This document shows positions 43,301 to 50,225 of a stretch of 64,000 nucleotides of DNA, piece by piece. The position numbers were made by a program, and so were the translations under genes. Source of the stretch: Patiria pectinifera (Eukaryota > Echinodermata > Asteroidea > Valvatida > Asterinidae). Under the pieces are notes generated by a model. That model did no database searches, was not told the origin of the DNA, and saw only the letters and a program-made list of their open reading frames with translations. Numbering within the stretch: position 1 is the stretch's first letter; every line of letters begins with the position of its first letter. The DNA lies in the NCBI GenBank assembly GCA_029964075.1, contig CM057129.1, positions 15,739,430 to 15,803,429 on the forward strand, given 5' to 3'.

Positions 43301-44627
43301 CTGAGGTGGGATATTAGAGGTGAAAATCGACAATATTTGAGAGGCCATTATTTTAGGGTCTCTTGTTACCACACTCTCACGACTAGGTTATGTCTCCAGC
43401 GCTACATGTGAATGAATATGAGCATGTCAGCTCGAGTTACTCAAGCTAATTACGATCAATAACCATAATAACATGTGGAAATCGCCCTATAACTTCTGAT
43501 TAGCATAAACCCAAAGAGCAATTGCGCAGCAACTTAGAAACAATGTTGTGCACTGTTGCGTGATGCGCAGATTGATCCGTGCCGGTTCGTGTACGGTCCC
43601 AACTCCAATCTCCACCGTGGACACGCACACGACGCAAGTTATTGCTTATTCCGAGTTATGACTTAAACATATTGGTAATCCTTACTTTTAGGACCCCGTT
43701 CCTATATAGGAAGGGAAAGACTCACCAAAACAGCTGACTAAATGACACTCAAAAGTGACATTCTGATATTTCATGACACATTTGAACAGTTGGCAATGAC
43801 ACCTTCTTGAATATTAGCAGGTTTAAGTTTGTGGAAAGAGGGCAGGGCTTTGATTTTAGAGGGAAATTGAGGGGTAAAAGACGACGATGACAACCAGAAA
43901 ACAGACTCAAAAACCAAAATGGCAAACGTGAAAGCTCAATGCAATGAAAGCTCGATGCTGATTGGCTGATAAAAAATAAACATCTTAATTATTTTTTTTA
44001 GCAGCCAATCAGCATCGGGCTTTCATTATGTAGGGCTTTCACGCGTGCGATAACTACAACATGCACGTCTGACTGTGAAAAAAGGTAGGAAAGTCACATT
44101 TTCTTTGAAAGTGCTTTCAAAATTACAACTAACATGAGTTTATATGAAGAAAAAAGACTGCTTTAGCCTGCAAAAGTCACTTTGGTACTGGACAGTCATC
44201 TGCAACAGTCAGTTTTGAACAGAACTCGTAAAAAAATAGAGGTGTCCTAAAAGTAAGGATTACCAACATATTATTTGATACTCACCAATTTTAAGGAAAC
44301 ACGTACACAGTCTTTATTAAACAATAGACAGATCATCAAACAATGGACACAGTGGGGAAGGGTTTAAATCCCTTTTCCGCGTTGTCCGAGATTTGGGCAA
44401 GTGCAATGTACCACCAGCAATTTCTACGCAGTCTCACTAATAATTATTTCGATTGAAAAATAAACAAGAGAACGAGAATAATATCCCACAAAACCGAGTG
44501 TATAATATTTTATTACCTCTTTTATCGTCGCAGTGGCTTCCACAGTGACGGTCTCTTTGTCTTTCGGTGTTTTTACAACAATATTTATCAACTTTCCAGT
44601 CTCGGGAACTGCAGCTTCTTCCGCCAT
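19194..44627 (-). CDS. UBQLN: Ubiquilin, complete, 13 coding exons
   Basis: Ubiquilins carry ubiquitinated clients to the proteasome and chaperone membrane-protein precursors in the cytosol: the UBL binds the proteasome, the UBA binds ubiquitin and the STI1 regions bind clients. Exons on the minus strand are 44627-44517, 41310-41208, 40256-40207, 37954-37751, 36318-36193, 32641-32513, 32157-32004, 26590-26429, 24924-24779, 23752-23669, 22641-22526, 21589-21322 and 19334-19194. All introns read GT–AG and all phases join, giving about 597 codons, close to human UBQLN1 (589). Order: UBL (about 12–87), linker ending in a [21 protein letters not shown] stretch, STI1-like blocks (about 157–241), the conserved EPLPNPWAP motif (about 305), a second STI1 block (about 350–450), a Thr-rich linker and the UBA (about 555–596). 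There is no PXX domain like that of UBQLN2. The ATG has A at −3 and G at +4, with an in-frame TGA eight codons upstream. Recognition is firm; the paralogue cannot be named. Confidence 0.96.
19437..19865. mobile_element. hAT-type fragment (CAGTGTTGTAG end) with inserted SINE
   Basis: CAGTGTTGTAGTCGCAGGAC opens a segment whose later part is rich in ACTTGT/ACAAGT words (19720–19865). A related right end (GACTTGGTTACAACTCTG) occurs at 30060. The tRNA-derived SINE at 19500–19720 interrupts it. The whole lies in the last ubiquilin intron. Confidence 0.5.
19500..19720 (+). repeat. tRNA-derived SINE, copy 1
   Basis: A-box-like TGGTTGAGTGGTAAGACG and B-box GGGTTCAAGTCCCACC are followed by a shared tail (GTATACAGTGTTTATA) and poly-A. 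The closest copy is at 40360–40545. Translated on the minus strand it gives the well-known spurious [16 protein letters not shown] peptide. Confidence 0.8.
20034..20215. mobile_element. MITE of the TTCATACTT family, copy 1
   Basis: AAAGGCCGCTTCATACTTTG at the left pairs with GAGTATGAACCAGCCTTT at the right. The inside is made of GCGAAT/ATTCGC words. Copy 2 is at 54830–55014 in the channel gene. Confidence 0.78.
20317..20860 (-). pseudogene. Non-LTR reverse transcriptase remnant in ubiquilin intron 12
   Basis: On the minus strand [20 protein letters not shown], then [16 protein letters not shown], matches the FKYLGTxIDxKLxWxxNxxxIxKKxxQRLxFLRKL block of LINE reverse transcriptases. The following frame (20317–20655) fits the C-terminal part. 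It is frame-shifted and truncated. Confidence 0.72.
21001..21255. repeat. Dispersed repeat, copy 1 (partner 25020–25268)
   Basis: The two copies share TTCGCGCCGGGAT, then GGGATTA/GGATTA, TTCCAGCCTCGCT, ACAGATATT, GGCCTCGCT, TCCGTCATCC and CATCCG-GTGAACTG words in the same order over about 250 bp. The transposon type is unknown. Confidence 0.75.
21322..21589 (-). CDS. UBQLN: Ubiquilin exon 12: Thr/Ser/Pro linker before UBA
   Basis: This exon encodes 89 complete codons: a Gly-rich start ([12 protein letters not shown]), about 50 residues of Thr/Ser/Pro/Ala low complexity, then [18 protein letters not shown] and [10 protein letters not shown]. It has acceptor AATTCAG and donor GTATTT, phase 2 in and 0 out. 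The low-complexity part is probably disordered and varies within the family. [12 protein letters not shown] aligns with the helix preceding the UBA (QQFIQQMLQAL in human). Confidence 0.93.
21322..21600. repeat. GGTGGT/CCACCA low complexity within exon 12
   Basis: Imperfect GGTGGTGGT and related triplets encode the Thr/Ser-rich ubiquilin linker. It is listed because the low complexity is inside coding sequence and could vary in length. Confidence 0.6.
21780..22290 (-). repeat. Degenerate GGGTTCGGGT / AACCGACCCG repeat
   Basis: AACCGAACCAACCCGAACC-type words dominate 21820–21955 and return at 22195–22270, bracketing less repetitive sequence. This appears to be a low-complexity transposon of unknown type. 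Confidence 0.5.
22300..22525 (-). repeat. Three diverged copies of a tRNA-like / splice-donor-flank unit
   Basis: On the plus strand GAACCCTARACC followed by ACTCACC (or ACTGACC) and often GTAAGATCC recurs at about 22303, 22369 and 22492. Read on the minus strand each holds a B-box-like GGTTCGAATCC or variant. The third copy includes the exon 11 donor GTGAGTAGCCAGC. Confidence 0.6.
22526..22641 (-). CDS. UBQLN: Ubiquilin exon 11: end of second STI1 block
   Basis: The exon reads [20 protein letters not shown], then [19 protein letters not shown]. It has acceptor ACATAG and a strong donor GTGAGT, ending in phase 2. Diverged copies of the donor-flanking sequence recur in the following intron (22300–22525). 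Confidence 0.94.
23270..23480. repeat. Short tandem repeat around CACCAAGGCAAAT
   Basis: CACCAAGGAATGGGAAATTG, CACCAAGGCAAATGACCGAG and CACCAAGGCAAATTATGG are tandem 27–29-bp units in ubiquilin intron 10. Confidence 0.6.
23669..23752 (-). CDS. UBQLN: Ubiquilin exon 10: second STI1 block, centre
   Basis: This exon has 28 codons: [18 protein letters not shown], then [10 protein letters not shown]. It has acceptor CTCCTGTAG and donor GTAATC, phase 0 at both ends. It corresponds to the family's MMLNNPLFAGNPQLQEQM segment. Confidence 0.95.
24615..24765 (-). repeat. tRNA-derived SINE, minus strand
   Basis: On the minus strand GTAGGTTGTGGGTTCAAGTC (B box) is followed by GTGTCCTTGGGCAAGCCACTT, cited in part here as TCCTTGGGCAAGCCACTT, the tail motif of invertebrate SINEs. 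It begins just 14 bp beyond the ubiquilin exon 9 donor. Confidence 0.72.
24779..24924 (-). CDS. UBQLN: Ubiquilin exon 9: second STI1-like block
   Basis: The exon reads [20 protein letters not shown], then [20 protein letters not shown] and ELAAQ. It has acceptor CTCCTTCAG and donor GTACGT, phase 1 in and 0 out. It matches the second STI1 region of human UBQLN1 closely. Confidence 0.96.
25020..25268. repeat. Dispersed repeat, copy 2 (partner 21001–21255)
   Basis: Same family as the copy in intron 12, here in intron 8. Both copies are in the same orientation. Confidence 0.75.
26429..26590 (-). CDS. UBQLN: Ubiquilin exon 8: EPLPNPWAP linker
   Basis: This exon has 54 codons and carries [14 protein letters not shown], the conserved mid-linker motif of ubiquilins, followed by a Pro/Thr/Ser-rich stretch ending PSMTDT. 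Two tandem acceptors (CCCCAG and, 3 nt later, CAG at 26587) would change the product by a single residue, so NAGNAG-type alternative splicing is possible. A hAT-type element begins 58 bp upstream, at 26649. Confidence 0.93.
26649..27614. mobile_element. hAT-type element with GAGACCGAG-rich arms
   Basis: The ends CAGTGTTGTAG and CTACAACACTG are perfect 11-bp inverted repeats of the CAGTG…CACTG kind. Both arms are packed with GAGACCGAGACC words (26665–26815 and 27430–27600) around an unrelated middle. Flanking octamers (TTGTCAAA and CATGATAT) do not match, so the target duplication is lost. There is no transposase. Confidence 0.72.
27918..29692 (-). mobile_element. Decayed piggyBac element with TTAA duplications
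   Basis: TTAA at 27918–27921 and 29689–29692 flank a 1767-bp element whose ends read CCCCTTGAACCCGG and (reverse complement) CCCCTTGCGTACGG. Cut-and-paste at TTAA is the hallmark of piggyBac, and a piggyBac-like transposase remnant lies inside. The element sits in ubiquilin intron 7. Confidence 0.85.
28800..29462 (-). pseudogene. piggyBac-like transposase remnant with frameshift
   Basis: One frame carries [20 protein letters not shown], then [39 protein letters not shown] and [17 protein letters not shown]. After a frameshift near 29100 the next frame continues [40 protein letters not shown] and KALGG. These are the [14 protein letters not shown], VxMLST, DxxDQ and WxxKhFxxLhxxxxxNxxh blocks of the DDE domain, in order. 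The N-terminal half is missing, so the copy is inactive. Confidence 0.88.
29990..30060. mobile_element. hAT-type right end fragment
   Basis: GACTTGGACTTGTGACTTGA, then GACTTGGTTACAACTCTG, resembles the reverse complement of the CAGTGTTGTAGTC end at 19437. Confidence 0.45.
30395..30933. mobile_element. mariner-type MITE with TA duplication
   Basis: TA at 30393–30394 and 30934–30935 flank a 539-bp element. Left CAGCGTGTGTCAATAAAAAC and right GTTTTTATTGACACATGCTG are near-perfect inverted repeats extending through GCAGGATT. There is no ORF. Confidence 0.88.
31178..31835 (+). repeat. 83-bp tandem repeat, 8 copies
   Basis: GGACCACTCT recurs at 31178, 31261, 31344, 31427, 31510, 31593, 31676 and 31759, exactly 83 bp apart. 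Each unit holds the small inverted repeat AGAGAATCTGTTGTTCTCT. Copies alternate between CTCAAGAAAAG and CTCTGGAAAAG variants. Confidence 0.95.
32004..32157 (-). CDS. UBQLN: Ubiquilin exon 7: [12 protein letters not shown] segment
   Basis: The exon reads [19 protein letters not shown], then [17 protein letters not shown] and a Gly/Ser-rich tail. The acceptor TTTAAAG is weak and the donor is GTGAGG; it ends in phase 1. The first half is almost identical to vertebrate ubiquilins. The Gly/Ser tail is lineage-specific. Confidence 0.96.
32513..32641 (-). CDS. UBQLN: Ubiquilin exon 6: STI1-like block continued
   Basis: This exon has 43 codons. It begins [20 protein letters not shown] and includes [20 protein letters not shown], one of the most conserved segments of the family. 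It has acceptor GTGTAG and donor GTCTGT, phase 0. Confidence 0.96.
32752..32940. mobile_element. pogo/Tigger-type MITE with TA duplication
   Basis: TA at 32750–32751 and 32941–32942 flank CAGTCGACTCTCGTTAGTAC on the left and ATTTAATAACGAGACTCGACTG-type sequence on the right (reverse complement CAGTCGAGTCTCGTTATTAA). The 189-bp body has ACAAA/TTTGT words and no ORF. Confidence 0.87.
33052..33162 (+). pseudogene. mariner transposase C-terminal fragment
   Basis: [20 protein letters not shown], then [16 protein letters not shown], resembles the HPPYSPDLAPCDFWLFPRLK block of mariner transposases. The SPD of the motif is lost and APCD has become APCH, so catalytic capacity is gone. Confidence 0.75.
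33230..33420. repeat. GC-rich GGGTCCAGGGGC repeat block
   Basis: GGGGTCCAGGGG, GCCCCTGG and GGGGCAGCGCCCCT words form nested short palindromes in otherwise AT-rich intron 5 of ubiquilin. GCGAAGCGCAGCGAGCTAAG precedes them. It has the look of a widespread invertebrate transposon end, type not assigned. Confidence 0.5.
33806..33905. repeat. MITE-like fragment (CGGAATATAAGCCGCGGC)
   Basis: The segment starts ACCGTAATTTTCGGAATATA followed by AGCCGCGGCTTATAC and a related GGCGGCTTATAC. It resembles a MITE terminus seen in many animal genomes. No matching right end is evident. Confidence 0.45.
36193..36318 (-). CDS. UBQLN: Ubiquilin exon 5: first STI1-like repeats
   Basis: This exon has 42 codons. 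It begins [15 protein letters not shown] and continues through [20 protein letters not shown]. It has acceptor CTTGCAG and donor GTACGA, phase 0. The alternating NPD/NPQ and Met-rich amphipathic pattern is the STI1 client-binding module. Confidence 0.96.
36393..36813. mobile_element. MITE with CCTTAACCCTAAC ends, copy 1
   Basis: CCTTAACCCTAACC at the left pairs with GTTAGGGTTAAAGG at the right. Inside are repeated GGAGGATTTTGCAGGATTGA words. Copy 2 is at 41479–41963. Confidence 0.7.
37751..37954 (-). CDS. UBQLN: Ubiquilin exon 4: Ser/Thr/Gly linker
   Basis: This exon has 68 codons: [12 protein letters not shown], a Ser/Thr run, a Gly/Pro patch, [20 protein letters not shown], then [11 protein letters not shown]. 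It has acceptor CTCTCTCAG and donor GTGAAA, phase 0 at both ends. The NPFGLGGL stretch is conserved in animal ubiquilins between the UBL and the first STI1 region. Confidence 0.93.
38059..38372. mobile_element. MITE with TGTGATGCGATCAAG termini, copy 2, with insertion
   Basis: Same family as 17956–18207 but about 60 bp longer. The extra segment (about 38182–38243) is bracketed by repeated GATATCATCTTT and contains CTGAAGA, then GAACTTGCTAAGTTC, then GCAACGTCAGG. Confidence 0.85.
38568..39058. mobile_element. piggyBac-type MITE, TTAA duplication
   Basis: TTAA at 38568–38571 and 39055–39058 flank CTCTTTCAGTGCC and GGCACTGAAAGAG, perfect 13-bp inverted repeats. Near the left end the palindrome CGTACATGTACG (or TTGTACATGTACG) appears three times, about 42 bp apart (38590, 38632, 38677). 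There is no transposase. Confidence 0.87.
39358..39739 (+). repeat. tRNA-derived SINE with 40-bp flanking duplication
   Basis: The A-box-like TGCCTAGTGGTTAGGGTGCG and B-box GGGGTTCGAATCC head is followed by GTCCTTGGGCAAGCCACTTG and CACCCAGGAGTATAAATGGG. The 302-bp insert (39398–39699) is flanked by 40-bp direct repeats (39358–39397 and 39700–39739) with one mismatch. Confidence 0.85.
40207..40256 (-). CDS. UBQLN: Ubiquilin exon 3: end of UBL
   Basis: This 50-bp exon has acceptor TTTCTTCCAG and donor GTAGGT. Joined to exon 2 it gives [17 protein letters not shown], which closes the UBL fold exactly as in other ubiquilins ([11 protein letters not shown] in human). It ends in phase 0. Confidence 0.95.
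40360..40545 (+). repeat. tRNA-derived SINE, copy 2
   Basis: GGTGGTCGAGTGGTAAAATG and GGGTTTGAGTCCATCCC, with the tail GTACACAGCGTTTATA, match the SINE at 19500–19720. It is in ubiquilin intron 2. Confidence 0.78.
40894..40958. repeat. Short tandem duplication
   Basis: TTCACCGCAGAAGTTATAAA and TTCACCACAGAAGTTATAAA, each followed by CAGTTTCAAACTTC, are adjacent direct copies. They lie upstream of the minus-strand exon 3 of ubiquilin. Confidence 0.8.
41208..41310 (-). CDS. UBQLN: Ubiquilin exon 2: UBL core
   Basis: The acceptor is TTTGTTGCAG and the exon reads [16 protein letters not shown] followed by [15 protein letters not shown]. It ends in phase 1 before [14 protein letters not shown] is the near-invariant UBL signature of the family. 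One Cys pair (LCCIF) stands where human UBQLN1 has LVLIF. Confidence 0.95.
41479..41963. mobile_element. MITE with CCTTAACC ends, copy 2, internally amplified
   Basis: Same termini family as 36393–36813. The inside holds about six tandem units of GGAGGATTGAGGATGAATGG with TGATTGAAGCACATGA spacers, a 45-bp minisatellite grown inside the element. Confidence 0.75.
42428..42966. repeat. 539-bp imperfect palindrome
   Basis: TCCAGGGTATGAATC at the left mirrors ATTTATACCCTGGA at the right. AATATTCCTTGTGTCCAGAA mirrors TTCTGGACACAAGGAATATG, and GAAAACATTTTCAG mirrors CTGAAAATGTTTTC. The centre is near 42697, inside GCCGCCACGGCAGC. A further inverted pair (GCGTTGTCGCGGAAAGC and GCTTTCCACGACAACGC) follows at 42982–43030. 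Confidence 0.88.
43666..44272. mobile_element. hAT-like element with perfect 8-bp duplication
   Basis: AACATATT at 43666–43673 and 44265–44272 flanks a 591-bp element with termini GGTAATCCTTACTTTTAGGA and its inverse TCCTAAAAGTAAGGATTACC. There is no transposase ORF. Within it, 43947–44029 is a separate hairpin (GATGCTGATTGGCTG and CAGCCAATCAGCATC). The element ends about 245 bp from the ubiquilin exon 1 donor. Confidence 0.88.
44517..44627 (-). CDS. UBQLN: Ubiquilin exon 1: start codon and first half of UBL
   Basis: This exon has 37 codons, starting [12 protein letters not shown] and ending ATIKE before a GTAATA donor (phase 0). The motif [12 protein letters not shown] is the first UBL strand pair of ubiquilins. 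The start is supported by a good initiation context (CAAGATGG) and an in-frame TGA at 44651–44649. An upstream out-of-frame ATG in GCATGATTACG overlaps the start region and could act as a short upstream ORF; this is inference only. Confidence 0.95.
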
Positions 44628-45689
44628 CTTGAGCGATTTTATGCGTAATCATGCGCCAGTTCACTGGTTCCCAACTTGTCCTATCGTGGTTTTACATGGA
44701 ATTACGGAACTCCGACGATCATCAGTGAATTATGGAAGGCACTGTTCGAGAACAACCAAAATGACATCGTCATACACATCATGAATATTAGATTTGATCT
44801 TGAATATTCATTTATAAGATGGATCCGCCCATACAGTTTTGCCGCGAATTTTAACGATTAGGCTATGTGTTGTATCTGTAATCCGGAAGATCATCATGCT
44901 GAAAATAATCCTGAGTCCGCTGTCAAATTGTCGGTATCCTGGGAGTGGTTTTAATAGACTAAGGACGATCTGTTACTGACTGTGAATCAAGTATTATTTG
45001 CTTGCAGTGTATTTCCGTTCACTCATGTTTGCAAGATAATTAAATCGAACCATTTTGTAGGCAGCCATTTTTAAAAATTTAGCACGTTTAATAGGTTTGC
45101 ACATGACATACATGTAGTCTAGGGCCAAGGAATTTTTCATGCTGTAATTTTAAAGATGACAAAACTATGACCAATTTTTTTCTGTTTGTAAGGTTAAGTA
45201 CATGTAAACGTTTCTCAAGTTTTATAGTATTTATTTAGACCCTATTATTTATTATTATTTTTTTTTGGGGGGGGGGTGTTTTTAAAATTAACTTTCAAAC
45301 AGGAAGAATTATTGTGTTCTTGTGAAGATAACAAAAGTATATGCATAAAATACGAGCCCTTTAAACGTACCAGCCCACTCACTTCAATTCAATTCTGTGA
45401 TCCGATTAAACGAACACGCTGCAAAATTGTTTGGAAAAATAAATGCACCAGGGTTAGCTGTAAAAAAAAATTAAAAAATTAAACAGGAACAACTTTTGTA
45501 CCAGGTATTATAAAAAAAAAAAAAATTAAACTTAAAGAATTTTTGTATAAACGACAATGACGATATCTTTAACGTACCAGTCATGCCAGTTCAACAGTGA
45601 CATGACACGTACATGTAGTCCATAATAAGTAGGCCTATACCCCTCTTTTCCCACCGAAAGGTTGTATTTGCAACCAAAATGACTTGTTT

Positions 45690-46725
45690 TTCCACCAAAA
45701 TGACATTCCCCACATGTTTTTAGTGTTTCCCAGAACCAAAATTGTGTTTACCCAACCAAAATCACGAATAATCCACCAAAACAACATCTAAAATGATGTG
45801 TTAATTGTCAACCAAAATGACGTGTTTTATTCCACCAAAAAAATGTGTAGCCCAAAGATGACGTGTCGCCCACCAAAATGACGTGTTCCACCCAAATGAA
45901 ATATGTAGCCGCCACCAAAATGACATGTCGCCCACCCAAATGAAGTGTCGTCAACCAAAATGACGTGTTGTCAACCAAAATGACGTCTTCCACCAAAATG
46001 TGTCGCCCACCAAAATGTTGTAGCCCACCAAAATGACGTATCTTCCACCAAAATGACATGTCGCCCACCCAAATGAAGTGTCGCCCACCAAAATGACGTG
46101 TTGTCAACCAAAATGACGTCTTCCACCAAAATGTGTCGCCCACCAAAATGTTGTAGCCCACCAAAATGACGTATCTTCCACCAAAATGACATGTAGCCCA
46201 CCAAAATGATGTGTCGCCCACCAAAATGAAGTGTCGCCCACCAAAATGACGTGTCTTCCACCAAAATGACATGTAGCCCACCAAAATGAAGTGTCGCCCA
46301 CCAAAATGAAGTGTCGCCAACCAAAATGACGTGTCGCCAACCGAAATGACGTGTCTTCCACCAAAATGACATGTAGCCCACCAAAATGACGTGTCGCCCA
46401 CCAAAATGACGTGTCGCCAACCAAAATGACATGATGTAATTCCACCAAAATGACGTACGTACCTGTCGTCAACCAAGATGACGTGTTCCACAAAATGACA
46501 TGTAGCCCCTAAAAATGTGGTGTCGCCAACCAAAATGACATATATCACCAACCAAAATGACGTTTCACCCACCAAGACGACGTGTTCCACAAAATTGATG
46601 TGTCGCCAACCAAAATGACATTTCGCCAACCAAAATGACGTACGTGTCGTATGTCCACCAAAATGACGTGTCGTCCACCAAAATGACGTGTCACCCACCG
46701 ACCAAATGACATGTCTATATATAGA
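45690..46725. repeat. 20-bp minisatellite (CCACCAAAATGACGTGTCGC)
   Basis: About 50 copies of CCACCAAAATGACGTGTCGC with variants ACGTGTCTTC and ACATGTAGCC, mostly 20 bp apart, degenerate at both ends. Because 20 is not a multiple of three, all frames cycle through the same 20-residue word, which creates the long stop-free frames here. Many units contain TGACGT. It lies 1.06–2.1 kb upstream of the ubiquilin ATG. Confidence 0.95.
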
Positions 46726-46729
46726 ATTT

Positions 46730-49700
46730 GTCATAGACTCATTTCTTCATGCATGGTGTAAATAAATCCACCAACCAAAATAGTCTCGTCAACATGGAGG
46801 AATGGTCTCACTCTCAAACGCAAAACCCAGTGCCAATATTATAGGTTGGATTTTATGAACTTCTTTATTAGATAATTTTGTAATATTAGGCAATATACAA
46901 TACAGGCAGACAGGCCAATTCCCTTTAACATTTAATGGGCCTAAATTCATTACTTCTACTTCATTTGGACTCGTTCAGTCAGGGAGAAAAGGCCCGTAGT
47001 TCAGTATGTGGAGGATCATCGATCAGGAAGCCAGGCAAACCATGTCTGTACAGCACATTTTACGTTATAAATATTCACACATGACGACACATACATTATC
47101 ATATTTGAATATGCACAAGGTATGACGATGTCATTTTGGTGGTTCTCCATAAGTGCTTACCGTGAATTATCTCATCGTTTTTTTTTAATAGCGCCACCAA
47201 TATTTCATTTCCACGCAACCTGTCGCAAGCTCTGCCTAGCCTCTGGCCTGGCTCGGATTGTTCATGATCAATGTTACTTATGTTTGAATGTTCCCTTTAA
47301 TTTAAATTGGGAATTAGACTCGGTGTTTTTTTTAATCTTTTTTAACCTTTAATTTCCGACTGCTGGCCACCAAAATAAAATTAATTCCTAGAAATATTCA
47401 ACCACAACAAAATAGTCTAGGGACCATTGCTTACAAGCTTTGCTTCTTAATGGATCCCTCTGCAGTATCACTTGTTCGTTAATTGCATCTTTATATATCC
47501 ATTTATTTATTTATTAATATATTACTTTCTATGATTAACTTTTGTTGGATTAATACTGTGGAAATAAATAAACCTGAAAACTGAAACCTGAAAACCTGAA
47601 TAGGCTATAACGGCCTCTATGCCGAAAACTGAAAAATATAATTAATGATCCCAAATTGATTTCAAGGCTATGTTCATTATTTTCACACACAGATCTCTCC
47701 CAACCAAAGGTTTGCCACTTGTATGTAGGCCCCAGCCATTTTTCGGCATTGGTATCGCTATAGCGGTGAGGTGATCGAAGTTATGTGTCCTTGCACGAAG
47801 GAGACCTACGGATATACTTGCCGGCAAAATCGTGTTGCATGGATGCTTTTCCCGGCGCTAAAAGCACAATGTACTTTTGTCTGGGGGGGGGGGTGCTATG
47901 GAAAAAAGAAAGTACATCACTTCAGCCGAAATAGTTTGTCATGGAGGGCAGTCATAATCTTTAATTGAGCTCCGGGCCTTTGATAAACATCGGGCCAAGT
48001 TAAATAAAGTCCGATCAAGGATTGTTACTTCAACTAAAAATACATGGTTATTGAATGTCATTGTAACACTACTTGAACATTAGTACATTACTTATTTTTC
48101 TTTTAATTTCTATTCTTTCAGCTATAGAGCGTATTTTTTTTCAAAAAACCTTTCCTATGAAAATGAAGTTTTAAAGTGACACAAAATAAAATGTTCCTTG
48201 GGGAAAATAGTTACATGATTGTGCGTAACGTGCATTTTAATTATTTACTGTTCACCCCACAAAATGACTTTTGCAGACAAAGAAATGACGGTCTGTGGCT
48301 TTAGTACTTTTTTTAACTGAATGACGGCGATAAAAAAAACCCGATATCTGAATGCTGATATCTAAATTCTATTATTTCATCACCATTAAAAAAATATTAT
48401 AATACACCTACCAAAAATGTTTTTAAAGCAACGAGGTCATTAACATCTGCAGCCAATTAAAATAAAGGCATACACTGTTTAACTTTTCTTGTACAATATA
48501 CAGTAGCTGTTTGGTGATAATAAAATATACATACGATATACACATAAACTATGCTTTGATAATAATGTATTTTCTGTACAATAAAGCTGCAGATTTCAAT
48601 TATGTCTCATAAACGTGGACCCCTGTTCAGTTTGGGTTGAATAAAAAATAAAAATAAACAAGCGTAGGAACGCTTACTTTAAAATTTAAATGTGTATACT
48701 TATAAATGCAACCTGAATTTTAAAGAATGTTTTGTCACCATAGGCGATGACGTCAGCTGTATCAAGTCATGCGTTGTAAAAAAAATACGTAAAAATTATA
48801 CCATGTGGGAAATTCGAAAATCAACAACACAGTCAGGCTTTGGACAATCATTAATAGGGTCACCGTGATTTGAACATGTTTGTCCGCCGAGCAGCGCGGC
48901 CAACCGGCGACTGAGTGGAGTGTACCCACAGTTCACTAGACGTTTGTTGTCTTCGCTTGAATTCAGTTTTTGCAGGGCACACTGCCGGGTTCCTGCCCCT
49001 GTTATGTTAGGAGTGATAATGTGCGGACCGGGAACCAGATTACTGCCTCAATGGTCTCACCATTGAAGGGGGTCACTCATCAGTAAATGCTCGGATTTGG
49101 TCTTAACTTACGGACCGTGCCCAACAAGTACTTATAGCATTCTTGCCTTACCAAGAAAGACAAGAAACATATTAGGCCCCAATACATAATTATTGATAAG
49201 AACAGAAAGAAATACTTTTCTGTAAACTAAATTAGGGATGAGAAACACTTTTCTTATAGAAGTCGTGTCCTTAGGCTTCGACTGTACATAATAAATAGGG
49301 GAAAAAATGCGTAAGTGAAAATACAAACTAAATCTGATATTTAACAAAGTCTACAAGTTTAATATACATGGACGACAACAGCACACACATTATAATGGGA
49401 ACCTATATCTGGACATATTTTTTTAACAACATATGAACGTTTACATACAGTATTTTAAGACAACAGAACTTATTCGCCTGAAACATTTCGACAGTATACA
49501 CATTAATCCCATAACAGTATACAAATTAATCCCATAAATTTTTAATATGACGGACTGGGAATGAAAACAAAATGTAAGGTTAGACAGGTAATACCATGGA
49601 TCGGATATTAAAGGCATGCGGCATATATGATCTGGCTTTTTCATGCATTTTGTTCGGTTCCAATAACAATACCACTCGAAATCCAAAGAAGAATGCTCAA

Positions 49701-49900
49701 TAAACCAGTTGAAGTTTCAGCTCAGTGGGTATTGCACTACTGTGGTTTCATTAATTTTGTTAAAGAATTGGAGGGAAACTCGATTATCTAAACTTACGTA
49801 TAAGAATTATTTTCCTGATTTTTTTCAGTCATCTTTTGTTCACTAATTAAACATTGTACCAAGTCTCACTCTTACAAACATTGCCCTGTCTTCGTCCGTG
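46730..49900. other. Intergenic AT-rich stretch
   Basis: No coding exon was found. It includes a poly-G run (47883–47892) and, at 48870–49090, an unexplained GC-richer block with the small palindrome TCAATGGTCTCACCATTGA. It would contain the ubiquilin promoter region on its left and the channel 3' UTR on its right. Confidence 0.45.
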
Positions 49901-49904
49901 TGTT

Positions 49905-49910
49905 TTTATT
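49905..49910 (-). terminator. Candidate poly(A) signal of the anion channel
   Basis: AATAAA on the minus strand (TTTATT on the plus strand) lies 316 bp downstream of the channel stop codon. It is the nearest canonical hexamer I found. Confidence 0.45.
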
Positions 49911-50225
49911 TTAAGTCTTGTCCTGCTCTAAAGAGAAGGGTACGAAAGCTCTGCTTCAGCTTTTCCTTCATGTTGACATCATTTTACGTTTATGGTTAAT
50001 TCTTGTGCTTTTGTAAATTTGATTACAAAATGTGTACAAAATTACCTTTTGTATATTATCACTGTCGTACTGTCATCGAGGATGTCAATTTTTTTATGCG
50101 AATCATTAATATATGAGATACATTTTTTAGAATTTGGCCTATATTACTTTAAACAGTTGGGGGATCTTTACCATCTCCACCCCGCCTCTATACCGTCCCA
50201 CGGCACCACCCAACCGCCAAGCAGA

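Noticed and set aside
45808-46734. 308-codon open frame on the minus strand, with overlapping 153- and 129-codon frames
   Set aside because: It is a by-product of the 20-bp minisatellite. All frames read the same cyclic word, and there is no independent coding signal.
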